Source: Streptomyces sp. CB02366 (GTDB taxonomy: Bacteria; Actinomycetota; Actinomycetes; Streptomycetales; Streptomycetaceae). Taken from it: a DNA stretch of 64,000 nt. The stretch covers positions 62,001 to 126,000 of the forward strand of contig NZ_LIVT01000003.1 in the NCBI RefSeq assembly GCF_001905905.1. Reading direction: 5' to 3'. This document shows positions 52,351-60,923 of this stretch, one piece after another. The position numbers were made by a program, and so were the translations under genes. Under the pieces are notes generated by a model, which searched no databases, had not been told where the DNA came from, and saw only the letters and a list, made by a program, of their open reading frames with translations. Each line of letters opens with the position of its first letter. Position 1 is the stretch's first letter.

Positions 52351-53244
52351 ATGAGCAACAACCTCCCGAAGGTCGCGTGGATCGGTCTCGGCATCATGGG
52401 CTCCCCCATGTCCGAGAACCTGGTCAAGGCCGGTTACTCCGTCACCGGATACACCCTGGAGCAGGACAAGATCGACCGGCTGGTCGCGGCCGGCGGCGCC
52501 GGCGCCTCCTCGATCGCGGACGCGGTGAAGGACGCGGACGTCGTCATCACGATGGTGCCCGCGTCCCCGCAGGTCGAGGCCATCGCCTACGGGCCGGACG
52601 GCATCCTGGAGAACGCGAGGCGCGGCGCGCTGCTGGTGGACATGTCCTCCATCACCCCGCAGACCTCGATCGACCTGGCCGAGAACGCGGCGGAGAAGGG
52701 CATCCGGGTCCTGGACGCACCGGTCTCCGGCGGCGAGGCGGGCGCCGTCGAGGCGGTCCTGTCCATCATGGTCGGCGGCGAGCAGGCCGACTTCGACGCC
52801 GCCAAGCCGCTGCTGGAGGCGCTCGGCAAGACGATCGTGCTCTGCGGTCCGCACGGCTCCGGCCAGACGGTGAAGGCCGCCAACCAGCTCATCGTCGCGG
52901 TCAACATCCAGGCGTGCGCCGAGGCCGTGGTCTTCCTGGAGAAGTCCGGCGTGGACCTCGCCGCCGCGCTCGACGTGCTCAACGGCGGTCTGGCCGGCTC
53001 GACCGTGCTGACCCGCAAGAAGGACAACTTCCTGAAGCGGGACTTCGCCCCCGGCTTCCGGATCGACCTGCACCACAAGGACATGGGCATCGTCACGGAC
53101 GCCGCCCGCAACGTCGGCGCGGCCCTGCCCGTCGGCGGCGTGGTCGCCCAGCTGGTCGCCTCGCTGCGCGCCCAGGGCGACGGCGGGCTGGACCACTCGG
53201 CGCTGCTGCGCTCGGTCGAGCGGCTGTCCGGCTCCCAGGTCTGA
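52351..53244 (+). CDS. glxR: 2-hydroxy-3-oxopropionate (tartronate semialdehyde) reductase
   Basis: A 297-residue beta-hydroxyacid dehydrogenase reducing tartronate semialdehyde to D-glycerate with NAD(P)H. The N-terminal Rossmann motif [20 protein letters not shown], substrate motif [14 protein letters not shown], catalytic Lys region [15 protein letters not shown] and [20 protein letters not shown] are all present. AGGAAGG precedes the ATG. It follows hyi in the same operon and acts after glyoxylate carboligase. Confidence 0.94.
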   Translation: MSNNLPKVAWIGLGIMGSPMSENLVKAGYSVTGYTLEQDKIDRLVAAGGAGASSIADAVKDADVVITMVPASPQVEAIAYGPDGILENARRGALLVDMSSITPQTSIDLAENAAEKGIRVLDAPVSGGEAGAVEAVLSIMVGGEQADFDAAKPLLEALGKTIVLCGPHGSGQTVKAANQLIVAVNIQACAEAVVFLEKSGVDLAAALDVLNGGLAGSTVLTRKKDNFLKRDFAPGFRIDLHHKDMGIVTDAARNVGAALPVGGVVAQLVASLRAQGDGGLDHSALLRSVERLSGSQV

Positions 53245-53366
53245 CCCCCCGGCCCCGCGCGGGGGACGCCTCCTCGAAGAGGCCAGTGAACTCCGGGTCG
53301 CGGCGGCGCTGACACCTGTCCTGTCGCGCCCAGGCGCTGCCGCGGCCCGGAACCCCATACTTCGTT

Positions 53367-53383
53367 TTCAACAAACTGTTGAC
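53367..53383 (+). promoter_or_regulatory. Motif-1 operator at the catalase promoter
   Basis: TTCAACAAACTGTTGAC overlaps the -35 TTGACG (53379-53384), with a 17-bp spacer and -10 TACGCT (53402-53407). The site and its position relative to the promoter are the same as at uraD. Confidence 0.75.
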
Positions 53384-53449
53384 GTTGCTCAGCGGCGAAT
53401 CTACGCTCCACAAGCCGTCAGCAGCTCGTACGAAAGGTCATCCCGCCAC

Positions 53450-54907
53450 ATGGCTAAGCGTGTGCTCACGACCGAGTCAGGCGCCCCGGTCGCCGACAAC
53501 CAGAACTCCGCCTCCGCCGGCGCCGGCGGGCCGCTCCTCCTCCAGGACCAGCACCTCCTGGAGAAGCTCGCCCGCTTCAACCGTGAGCGCATCCCGGAGC
53601 GCGTGGTGCACGCCCGTGGCTCCGGCGCGTACGGCTACTTCGAGGTCACCGACGACGTCACCGGCTTCACCCGCGCCGACTTCCTGTCCGCCGTGGGCAA
53701 GCGCACCGAGACGTTCATCCGCTTCTCCACGGTCGCGGACTCGCTCGGCGGCGCGGACGCGGTCCGCGACCCGCGCGGCTTCGCCCTCAAGTTCTACACG
53801 GACGAGGGCAATTACGACCTGGTCGGCAACAACACCCCGGTGTTCTTCATCAAGGACCCGATCAAGTTCCCCGACTTCATCCACTCGCAGAAGCGCGACC
53901 CCTTCACGGGCCGTCAGGAGCCGGACAACGTCTGGGACTTCTGGGCGCACTCCCCCGAGGCGACGCACCAGGTCACGTGGCTGATGGGCGACCGCGGCAT
54001 CCCCGCCTCGTACCGCCACATGAACGGGTACGGCTCGCACACCTACCAGTGGACGAACGCGAAGGGCGACGCCTTCTTCGTCAAGTACCACTTCAAGACG
54101 AACCAGGGCGTGCGCTCCCTCTCCGCCGAGCAGGCCGCCGAGCTCGTCGGAAAGGACGCCGACTCGCACCAGACGGACCTGCTCCAGGCCATCGAGCGCG
54201 GCGTCAACCCGTCCTGGACGCTGTACGTCCAGGTGATGCCGGCCGCCGAGGCCGCGGACTACCGGTTCAACCCGTTCGACCTCACCAAGGTGTGGCCGCA
54301 CGCCGACTACCCGCTCCAGCGGGTCGGCCGCCTGGTCCTGAACCGCAACCCGGACAACGTCTTCGCCGAGGTCGAGCAGGCCGCGTTCTCCCCGAACAAC
54401 TTCGTGCCCGGCATCGGGCCCTCCCCGGACAAGATGCTCCAGGGCCGGCTGTTCGCCTACGCGGACGCCCACCGCTACCGCCTGGGCGTCAACCACACCC
54501 AGCTGCCGGTGAACGCGCCGCGCACCCCCGTGGTCGACAACTACGGCCGCGACGGCCTCCACGCGACCCGCTACGGCTCGCGCCACGACAAGAACTACGA
54601 GCCCAACTCGTACGCCGGTCCGGCGCAGACCGACGCGGCGCTGTCCTCCCCGCTCGCGGTCCACGGCTGGACGGGAACGCACGAGGCGCCCGCGCACAGC
54701 AAGGACGACGACTTCTTCCAGGCGGGCGAGCTGTACCGGCTCATGTCCGAGGACGAGAAGGGCCGTCTGGTCGCGAACATCGCCGGGGGCCTTTCCCAGG
54801 TCACCCGCGACGACGTGATCGAGAAGAACCTCGCCCACTTCCACGCCGCCGACGCCGACTACGGCAGGCGCGTGGAGGAGGCGGTCCGCGCCCTGCGCGA
54901 GGACTGA
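53450..54907 (+). CDS. Catalase (monofunctional, heme)
   Basis: A 485-residue clade-3-size heme catalase. Active-site His is in [15 protein letters not shown], Asn in [20 protein letters not shown], and the proximal heme Tyr in [17 protein letters not shown]; the NADPH-binding region and C-terminus are complete. It lies between glxR and gcl but has its own promoter. It shares that promoter's operator with the urate operon, so its role is probably to remove H2O2 made by urate oxidase. Confidence 0.95.
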   Translation: MAKRVLTTESGAPVADNQNSASAGAGGPLLLQDQHLLEKLARFNRERIPERVVHARGSGAYGYFEVTDDVTGFTRADFLSAVGKRTETFIRFSTVADSLGGADAVRDPRGFALKFYTDEGNYDLVGNNTPVFFIKDPIKFPDFIHSQKRDPFTGRQEPDNVWDFWAHSPEATHQVTWLMGDRGIPASYRHMNGYGSHTYQWTNAKGDAFFVKYHFKTNQGVRSLSAEQAAELVGKDADSHQTDLLQAIERGVNPSWTLYVQVMPAAEAADYRFNPFDLTKVWPHADYPLQRVGRLVLNRNPDNVFAEVEQAAFSPNNFVPGIGPSPDKMLQGRLFAYADAHRYRLGVNHTQLPVNAPRTPVVDNYGRDGLHATRYGSRHDKNYEPNSYAGPAQTDAALSSPLAVHGWTGTHEAPAHSKDDDFFQAGELYRLMSEDEKGRLVANIAGGLSQVTRDDVIEKNLAHFHAADADYGRRVEEAVRALRED

Positions 54908-54920
54908 GCCTCCCAGGCCC

Positions 54921-54968
54921 CTGCCCCTGCCGCGCACCCGGATGAGGGGTGCCGCGCGGCACGGGCAG
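54921..54968 (+). terminator. Catalase terminator (probable)
   Basis: 15-bp arms 54921-54935 and 54954-54968 pair at 14 of 15 positions with an 18-nt loop, starting 14 bp after the catalase stop. Confidence 0.55.
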
Positions 54969-55099
54969 GACGACGAGGCCGCGGCGGTCGAGCGATGCCA
55001 GTGCGGTGGTGAAGGACCGGGGACCGTCTCCTGACCTGAAGGAGACGCCCTCCCCCGGGCCGATCGCCGCCGCCGCGGTCCCTGTCACCCGGTGAACGA

Positions 55100-55137
55100 G
55101 GGCGCGGAGTACGGATACGGTCCCGTACTCCGCGCCC
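55100..55137. terminator. Strong hairpin, possibly a bidirectional terminator
   Basis: Perfect 15-bp stem (GGGCGCGGAGTACGG and its complement) with an 8-nt loop, mid-way between the convergent catalase and gcl genes. Confidence 0.55.
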
Positions 55138-55210
55138 TTCCGCGTGCCCGCACCCGTTCGCCACGGCCCGCCCGCGCCCGTGCGGCGGCGGGAGCGCGCC
55201 GTTCCGCCCC

Positions 55211-55308
55211 GTCCGGCGCTCGACGGCGGAACCCCCGCCGGGGCGGGGCCGCACGATCCCCGACCGTCCGGCGCTCGAGGACGGACCCCCGGGGGGGCGG
55301 GGCCGCAC
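55211..55308. repeat. Two copies of an interspersed intergenic repeat
   Basis: GTCCGGCGCTCGA-(G)AC/CGGCGGA followed by a GGGGCGGGGCCGCAC tail occurs at 55211-55254 and again at 55266-55308. It resembles repeats commonly found between Streptomyces genes. Confidence 0.6.
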
Positions 55309-55373
55309 CCCGCGTCGAGGGACACCCGGCTTCCCGTCCCGAGCGTCCGGGCCCGCCCGCCCCGGGGTTCCGC

Positions 55374-55400
55374 CCCCGGACAAGATGCTCCAGGGCCGGC
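55374..55400 (+). repeat. 27-bp exact copy of an internal catalase segment
   Basis: These 27 bases are identical to 54423-54449 in the catalase gene (codons for SPDKMLQGR). Both copies are in the same orientation, 951 bp apart. Confidence 0.8.
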
Positions 55401-55450
55401 CTCCGCGGGCCCCGGACACCGCGCGGGCCGGGGGGCACGGCACGCGAAAG

Positions 55451-55487
55451 GGCCCCTGGTCCGGAGGGTGGCTCCGGACCAGGGGCC
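55451..55487 (-). terminator. gcl terminator
   Basis: Perfect 16-bp stem (GGCCCCTGGTCCGGAG and its complement) with a 5-nt loop, 18 bp after the gcl stop on the minus strand, followed by CTTTC. Confidence 0.8.
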
Positions 55488-55505
55488 TGGTGGGCGGCCC
55501 GGCCG

Positions 55506-57290
55506 TCAGGAGACCGACAGCGGGCGGATCGCGGTCGGGGCGTGGGACGGGTCCGTGGCCAGATCCTCGAACTCGTTCACCGAGGCGATGTCGCTCCCGC
55601 TCATCGAGATGTTCGTGACCCGCTCCAGGATGGCCTCGACCACCACCGGCACCCGGAACTCCGCCGCCAGCTTCTTCGCCTCCTCGAACGCCGGCAGCAG
55701 CTGGTCCGGCTCGGTGACCCGGATCGCCTTGCAGCCCAGCCCCTCGACGACCTTGACGTGGTCCACGCCGTAGACGCCCAGCTCCGGGGAGTTGAGGTTC
55801 TCGAACTCCAGGTTGACCTGGAAGTCGATGTCGAAGTTGCGCTGCGCCTGGCGGATGAGCCCGAGGTAGGAGTTGTTCACCAGCACGTGGACGTACGGGA
55901 TGCGGTGCTGGGCGCCGACGGCCAGCTCCTCCAGCATGAACTGGAAGTCGTAGTCGCCGGAGAGGGCCACGACCGTGCCCTCCGGGTCCGCCGTGGCGAC
56001 GCCCAGCGCGGCCGGGATCGTCCAGCCCAGCGGGCCGGCCTGGCCGCAGTTGATCCAGTGGCGCGGCCGGTAGACGTGCAGCATCTGCGCGCCGGCGATC
56101 TGGGAGAGCCCGATCGTGGTGACGTAACGGGTCTCGGGGCCGAACGCCCGGTTCATCTCCTCGTACACGCGCTGCGGCTTGAGCGGCACGTCATCGAAGT
56201 GGGTGCGCCGCTGGAGCGCCGCCCTGCGCTCCTGCGTGGAGGCGGCCCAGGCCGTACGGTCCTTCAGCTCGCCCGCGGCCTTCAGCTCGCGCGCCACCTC
56301 GACGAAGAGTTCCAGCGCGGCCCTGGCGTCGGAGGCGATGCCGAGGTCCGGGGCGAAGATCTTGCCGAGCTGGGTCGGCTCGATGTCGACGTGGACGAAG
56401 GTGCGGCCCCGGGTGTAGACGTCCAGCTTGCCGGTGTGGCGGTTGGCCCAGCGGTTGCCGATGCCGAGGACGAAGTCGGACTCCAGGAAGTTCGCGTTGC
56501 CGTAGCGGTGGGAGGTCTGCAGGCCCACCATGCCGGCGTTCAGCTCGTGGTCGTCGGGGAGGATGCCCCAGCCCATCAGGGTCGGGACGACGGGGACGCC
56601 GGTCAGCTCAGCGAACTCCACGAGGAGATCGCAGGCGTCGGCGTTGATGATGCCGCCGCCCGCGACGAGGACCGGGCGCTCGGAGGCGTTCAGCATCGCC
56701 ACGGCCCGCTCGATCTGCTTGCGGGAGGCGGCGGGCTTGTGCACCGGCAGGGGCTCGTACAGGTCGGGGTCGAACTCGATCTCGGTGAGCTGGACGTCGA
56801 TCGGCAGGTCGATGAGGACCGGGCCGGGGCGGCCGGTGCGCATCAGGTGGAATGCCTGCTGGAAGACGCCGGGGACCTGCGCGGCCTCCAGGACGGTGGT
56901 CGCCGCCTTGGTGACCGGCTTCGCGATCGAGGCGATGTCGACGGCCTGGAAGTCCTCCTTGTGCAGGACGGCGGTCGGCGCCTGGCCGGTGATGCACAGG
57001 ATCGGGACGGAGTCGGCGATGGCGGAGTACAGCCCGGTGATCATGTCGGTGCCCGCCGGGCCCGACGTGCCGATGCAGACGCCGATGTTGCCCGCCGCGG
57101 CCCGGGTGTAGCCCTCCGCCATGTGGGAGGCGCCCTCCACGTGCCGGGCCAGCGTGTGGGTGACCCCGCCGGCGGCCTTGAGGGCCGCGTAGAAGGGGTT
57201 GATCGCCGCGCCCGGAACGCCGAACGCGTTGCTGACGCCTTCGCGCTTCAGGATCTCAACTGCCGCTCGGGCAGCGGTCATACGAGGCAT
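55506..57290 (-). CDS. gcl: Glyoxylate carboligase (tartronate-semialdehyde synthase)
   Basis: A 594-residue thiamine-diphosphate and FAD enzyme joining two glyoxylates to tartronate semialdehyde and CO2. N-terminal [40 protein letters not shown], ThDP motif [17 protein letters not shown] and C-terminal [19 protein letters not shown] are near-identical in form to E. coli Gcl. Val51 replaces the catalytic Glu of other ThDP enzymes, as is known for Gcl. AGGAG precedes the ATG. Two motif-2 operators sit over its start of transcription. Confidence 0.96.
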   Translation of the reverse strand: MPRMTAARAAVEILKREGVSNAFGVPGAAINPFYAALKAAGGVTHTLARHVEGASHMAEGYTRAAAGNIGVCIGTSGPAGTDMITGLYSAIADSVPILCITGQAPTAVLHKEDFQAVDIASIAKPVTKAATTVLEAAQVPGVFQQAFHLMRTGRPGPVLIDLPIDVQLTEIEFDPDLYEPLPVHKPAASRKQIERAVAMLNASERPVLVAGGGIINADACDLLVEFAELTGVPVVPTLMGWGILPDDHELNAGMVGLQTSHRYGNANFLESDFVLGIGNRWANRHTGKLDVYTRGRTFVHVDIEPTQLGKIFAPDLGIASDARAALELFVEVARELKAAGELKDRTAWAASTQERRAALQRRTHFDDVPLKPQRVYEEMNRAFGPETRYVTTIGLSQIAGAQMLHVYRPRHWINCGQAGPLGWTIPAALGVATADPEGTVVALSGDYDFQFMLEELAVGAQHRIPYVHVLVNNSYLGLIRQAQRNFDIDFQVNLEFENLNSPELGVYGVDHVKVVEGLGCKAIRVTEPDQLLPAFEEAKKLAAEFRVPVVVEAILERVTNISMSGSDIASVNEFEDLATDPSHAPTAIRPLSVS

Positions 57291-57349
57291 GGAAGCTCCT
57301 GCTCGGGATTGGTGGAGTCGGGCTCTGTCGCGCCACCTGAGAGCACCAA

Positions 57350-57364
57350 TTCCGCATTACGGAA
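57350..57364 (-). promoter_or_regulatory. Motif-2 operator, proximal copy at gcl
   Basis: Plus-strand TTCCGCATTACGGAA, a near-perfect palindrome differing from the hyi proximal site at one central base. Confidence 0.7.
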
Positions 57365-57370
57365 ACTTAC

Positions 57371-57385
57371 TTCTGTTATACGGAA
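57371..57385 (-). promoter_or_regulatory. Motif-2 operator, distal copy at gcl
   Basis: Plus-strand TTCTGTTATACGGAA, 21 bp centre to centre from the proximal copy. It lies 2 bp downstream of the minus-strand -10 TAGATT (57388-57393; -35 TTGACG 57411-57416; 17-bp spacer). Confidence 0.65.
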
Positions 57386-57571
57386 GCAATCTAAAACCTG
57401 GGTGGCCCCCCGTCAAGGGCGGGACGGGCCCGCGGACGGCCGGAAGGGACCGTGCGCCCGGGGCGGAGTCCGCCGTTCCCCTCCCCGGCACCCCCCTCCT
57501 GGTGGACGATGGCGTCACGAGGGAGGCGCGGAGCGCGGTCGGTCGCGGGTCCGTGCCGGAGGGAGGTGAAC

Positions 57572-58282
57572 GTGGAGTCCGTGCCGGTCCGGTGCCCCGT
57601 CTGCGGCCGGGACCACGCCTACAGCGCCCCGGCCTACCCCTGCCCGTGCGGTGAGCCCACCGCCCCGCCGCTGCTGCGCGGCGCCCCGGCGGTCCGGGTC
57701 CTCCACCGCAGCTGGAACGACGCCTGGGTCACCGTGCGTTGCGCGTCCTGCGCCCGGGAGGACCAGTGGCCGCAGCCCGAGCTGTGCTGCCCGTGCGGGA
57801 CCGTCCTGCGCCTGCCGGTGCGCCCCGCGGCCACCCCGCCGGTGCGGGACGAGCCGGTCTCCCCCGCCCACATCCCGCTGCCGCGCACCGCCGCCCGCCC
57901 GCGTCCGGCGTTCCGCCCGACGGTGATCCGCACCGGCCACGACGCGGTGACCGCGGCCGGGCGGTACCTGACCTGGCTGGGCTACCGCGACGTCGGCCGG
58001 CCCGGCGCGGGCCCCGCCTCGGGGATCGACCTGCGGGGCGACCGGGTCGTCGCGCGCGTGGACTCCAGCACCCTTCCGGCCGCCCTGCGCGCGGTCGAGA
58101 CCCTCTGGCTCAACGCGCTGGGCGCGTCGGCGGCCGGGGTGTTCTTCTCCCTCGCGGGGTACGCGGCCGACGCGCGGGCCCGGGCGGACGGCGTCGGGCT
58201 CCCCCTCTTCGTCCTGGACCTCGCCGGAGTCCCCCAGCCGGTGAACGGCCCGGCCGACGAGCTGGTCGGCGCCGGCGCCTGA
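57572..58282 (+). CDS. Double zinc-ribbon protein with degenerate Mrr-like nuclease domain
   Basis: A 236-residue protein with two Cys-rich zinc ribbons (C8-x2-C11...C24-x-C26 and C57-x2-C60...C72/73-x-C75). A C-terminal domain follows whose order of motifs matches Mrr-type PD-(D/E)xK folds: AAGRYLTWLGYRDV, SGIDLRGDRVVARVDSS, AAGVFFSLAGYAADARARAD and a final LPLFVLDLAGVPQPVN. The acidic GIDL residue is kept, but the usual QxK reads RxD, so nuclease activity is doubtful. GTG at 57572 follows GGAGG by six bases. It is divergent from gcl. Confidence 0.6.
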   Translation: MESVPVRCPVCGRDHAYSAPAYPCPCGEPTAPPLLRGAPAVRVLHRSWNDAWVTVRCASCAREDQWPQPELCCPCGTVLRLPVRPAATPPVRDEPVSPAHIPLPRTAARPRPAFRPTVIRTGHDAVTAAGRYLTWLGYRDVGRPGAGPASGIDLRGDRVVARVDSSTLPAALRAVETLWLNALGASAAGVFFSLAGYAADARARADGVGLPLFVLDLAGVPQPVNGPADELVGAGA

Positions 58283-58376
58283 CCGGCGTTCGGGGCACGG
58301 TTTCGGCCCCGCCGCCGGGAGCCGGAATCCTGCGCCTCGCGTACCGGTCCGGGCTCCGGCGCGGCACACTGAGTGC

Positions 58377-59006
58377 ATGCGTATCCGCTCCGCCAGACGC
58401 TCGGATCTCCCGGTACTCCAGGACATCGAGCGCGCCGCAGGGGAACCGTTCCGCGCCCTCGGCATGGCCTTCGTGGCCGACGACGACCCGCCCCCGCTGG
58501 ACCTGCTGGAGAGCTACCGGCAGGCAGGCCGTTGCTGGGTGGCCACCGACCCCCTCTCCGCCACCGGCGACCGGCCGCTCGGCTATGTGCTCGCCGACCC
58601 CGTCGACGACGCCCTCCACATCGAGCAGGTGTCGGTCGACCCCGCCGCCGCACGCCGGGGCATCGGACGGGACCTGATCGCCCACCTCGCCGGCGTGGCC
58701 GCCCGGTGCGGGATGACGGCCCTCACCCTGACCACCTTCACCGACGTGCCGTGGAACGCCCCGTACTACGCCCGGATCGGCTTCAGGGTCCTGCGTGAGG
58801 AAGAACTCACCGACGGGCTGCGGACGATCCGCGGCGAGGAGGCCCAGCACGGCCTGGACCGCTGGCCACGCGTCTGCATGCGCCGGGAACTGGCCGCCGT
58901 CCCCCCGCCGAAGAACGCACGAACGGTCGCACGGCCACAGCTTCTTCCGGACACTTCGGAGGCGTCCGGCGCTTCGGAGACGGTAGCTGTCGGTGGTGGC
59001 GCGTAA
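58377..59006 (+). CDS. GNAT-family N-acetyltransferase
   Basis: A 209-residue acetyltransferase. MRIRSARRSDLPVLQDIERA opens the fold, and the acetyl-CoA P-loop region IEQVSVDPAAARRGIGRDLI and TDVPWNAPYYARIGFRVLRE near the C-terminus are typical of RimI-like members. The last 40 residues are a low-complexity tail. Substrate is unknown. It is followed 9 bp later by a 65-residue protein gene. Confidence 0.87.
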   Translation: MRIRSARRSDLPVLQDIERAAGEPFRALGMAFVADDDPPPLDLLESYRQAGRCWVATDPLSATGDRPLGYVLADPVDDALHIEQVSVDPAAARRGIGRDLIAHLAGVAARCGMTALTLTTFTDVPWNAPYYARIGFRVLREEELTDGLRTIRGEEAQHGLDRWPRVCMRRELAAVPPPKNARTVARPQLLPDTSEASGASETVAVGGGA

Positions 59007-59015
59007 GCTGTGCGC

Positions 59016-59213
59016 ATGGCTTTACTCCCGGACAGCTCCTCCTCAGCCGCCCGTCCCGCGCCCGCCGCCGAGCTGGCCAACGAGGCGATCCGCGCACTCG
59101 TCGACGCCACCGGAACCGACTGGTCCGAGGCGTCGGCGGCGACCTACGAGGTGCTGCTCATCGAGTGGGCGGCGGCGACCCGGGGCGACCCCGACATCAT
59201 CGAAGCCGCCTGA
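59016..59213 (+). CDS. Small hypothetical protein
   Basis: A 65-residue acidic protein ending AAATYEVLLIEWAAATRGDPDIIEAA; mostly helical by composition. It lies 9 bp after the GNAT gene and before a strong terminator, so it is probably the second gene of that unit. I know no function for it. Confidence 0.6.
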   Translation: MALLPDSSSSAARPAPAAELANEAIRALVDATGTDWSEASAATYEVLLIEWAAATRGDPDIIEAA

Positions 59214-59243
59214 CCCGCTCCGGCGTACGGACCGCGTTCACCC

Positions 59244-59274
59244 GCGGTGACCCCGTCCTCTACGGGGTCACCGC
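59244..59274 (+). terminator. Terminator shared by convergent genes
   Basis: Perfect 13-bp stem (GCGGTGACCCCGT and its complement) with a 5-nt loop. CTTTCC follows on the plus strand. The minus-strand ligase stop codon lies inside the right arm. Confidence 0.8.
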
Positions 59275-60923
59275 CTTTCCACGCGCCGCGCCGGGTCCGC
59301 TCGTTCCGCGTAGGTCTCCCGCAGCTCGATCTTGCGGACCTTCCCGCTGACCGTCATCGGGAAGGCCGCGAGGACCCGCAGCCTGCGCGGGATCTTGTAG
59401 TGCGCCAGCCGCTCCCGGCAGAACGCCGCCACCTCCTCCAGGGTCGGCGGGTCGGCCGGGTCGCGGGGGATGACACAGGCCAGGATCTCCTCGCCGTACC
59501 GTTCGTCCGGCACCCCGACCACCTGGACGTCGGCGATCTTCGGATGGCCGTACAGGAACTCCTCGATCTCCCTCGGATACACGTTCTCGCCGCCCCGGAT
59601 GATCATGTCCTTGATCCGGCCGACGACCTGGACGTACCCGTCCTCGCGCATCACCGCGAGGTCCCCCGTGCGCATCCACCGCCCCGCGTCGACGACTTCG
59701 GCGGTGCGTTCGGGCTGGTCCCAGTAGCCCAGCATCACGCTGTAGCCCCGGGTGCGCAGTTCACCGGCGCCGCCGCGCGGCAGCGTGACGCCGGTGGCCG
59801 GGTCGACGACCTTGACCTCGATGTGCGGCAGCACGCGGCCCACCGTGCCGGTGCGGCGCTCCTGGTCGTCGTCGCGGCGGGTCTGGGTGGAGACCGGGGA
59901 GGTCTCCGTCATCCCGTAGCAGATCGACACCTCGGCCATGTGCATCTCGGCGACGACCCGCTTCATCACCTCGGCCGGGCAGGGGGAGCCGGCCATGATG
60001 CCGGTGCGCAGCGTGGAGAGGTCGTACGTCGCGAACTCCGGCAGGTCCAGCTCCGCGATGAACATGGTGGGCACCCCGTACAGCGAGGTGCAGCGCTCTC
60101 TCTGGACGGCGGACAGCACGGCGGCGGGCTCGAAGGAGGGGCCCGGGATCACCATGCACGCGCCGTGCGAGGTGGCCGCGAGATTGCCCATCACCATGCC
60201 GAAGCAGTGGTAGAAGGGCACGGGGATGCAGATCCGGTCCTCCTCCGTGTAGGCGATCGTCTCCCCCACGAAGTAGCCGTTGTTGAGAATGTTGTGGTGG
60301 GAGAGGGTGGCGCCCTTGGGGAAGCCCGTGGTGCCCGAGGTGTACTGGATGTTGATCGGGTCGTCGCAGGACAGTTCCGCCTCGCGGGCGGCCAGTTGCT
60401 CACCGCTGACGGCGGGCGCGGCGGCGATCAGTTCGTCCCAGCTCGGATCGCCGATGTAGTGGACGGCGCGCAGGGCGGGGCAGTCGGCGCGGACCCGGTC
60501 GACCAGGGCACGGTAGTCGCTGGTGCGGTGGGAGAGGGAGGCGGCCAGCAGGGAGACGCCCGCCTGGTTGAGGACGAACTCCACCTCGTGGGCGCGGTAG
60601 GCCGGGTTGACGGTGACCAGGACGGCCCCGATGCGGGCGGTGGCGTACTGGACGAGCACCCATTCGGGGCAGTTGACCGCCCAGATGCCGACCCGGTCGC
60701 CCTTCGCCACCCCGGACGCCATCAGGGCGCGGGCCAGCACGTCCACGTCGGCGCCGAACTCCGCGTACGTCCAGCGGCGGCCCGAGACCACGTCGACCAG
60801 GGCCTCGCGGTCGCCGTGCGCGGCGACCGCGCGGTCGAGGTTGCGGCCGATGGTGTCGCCGAGCAGCGGGGTGGAGCCGACGCCATGGGCGTAGGACAGC
60901 TTCTCGGGGGCGGGCAGGCTCAC
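59268..60923 (-). CDS. AMP-forming fatty-acid-CoA ligase
   Basis: A 551-residue ANL-superfamily acyl-CoA synthetase. The phosphate loop is YTSGTTGFPKGATLSHHN, the adenylation motif YGMTETSPVS, MRTGDLAVMREDGYVQVVGR follows and the C-terminal catalytic Lys is in TVSGKVRKIELRE. The pattern fits the long/medium-chain FadD3-like or AMP-binding acyl-CoA synthetases of actinobacteria. The start GTG overlaps the stop of the second ligase (GTGA), so both are made from one mRNA. Confidence 0.9.
   Translation of the reverse strand: MSLPAPEKLSYAHGVGSTPLLGDTIGRNLDRAVAAHGDREALVDVVSGRRWTYAEFGADVDVLARALMASGVAKGDRVGIWAVNCPEWVLVQYATARIGAVLVTVNPAYRAHEVEFVLNQAGVSLLAASLSHRTSDYRALVDRVRADCPALRAVHYIGDPSWDELIAAAPAVSGEQLAAREAELSCDDPINIQYTSGTTGFPKGATLSHHNILNNGYFVGETIAYTEEDRICIPVPFYHCFGMVMGNLAATSHGACMVIPGPSFEPAAVLSAVQRERCTSLYGVPTMFIAELDLPEFATYDLSTLRTGIMAGSPCPAEVMKRVVAEMHMAEVSICYGMTETSPVSTQTRRDDDQERRTGTVGRVLPHIEVKVVDPATGVTLPRGGAGELRTRGYSVMLGYWDQPERTAEVVDAGRWMRTGDLAVMREDGYVQVVGRIKDMIIRGGENVYPREIEEFLYGHPKIADVQVVGVPDERYGEEILACVIPRDPADPPTLEEVAAFCRERLAHYKIPRRLRVLAAFPMTVSGKVRKIELRETYAERADPARRVERR

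Larger units (their letters stand above)
54908..55505. other. Intergenic region between catalase and gcl (598 bp)
   Basis: No convincing gene. It holds three hairpins (54921-54968, 55100-55137, 55451-55487), two copies of a Streptomyces-type GC-rich interspersed repeat (55211-55254, 55266-55308) and a 27-bp exact copy of catalase coding sequence (55374-55400). Confidence 0.6.

Noticed and set aside
54801..55325. 174-residue minus-strand frame between catalase and gcl (segment SFTTALASLDRRGLVVLPVP)
   Set aside because: The central part looks somewhat protein-like, but the ends are low-complexity and overlap catalase and repeats; no family recognised.
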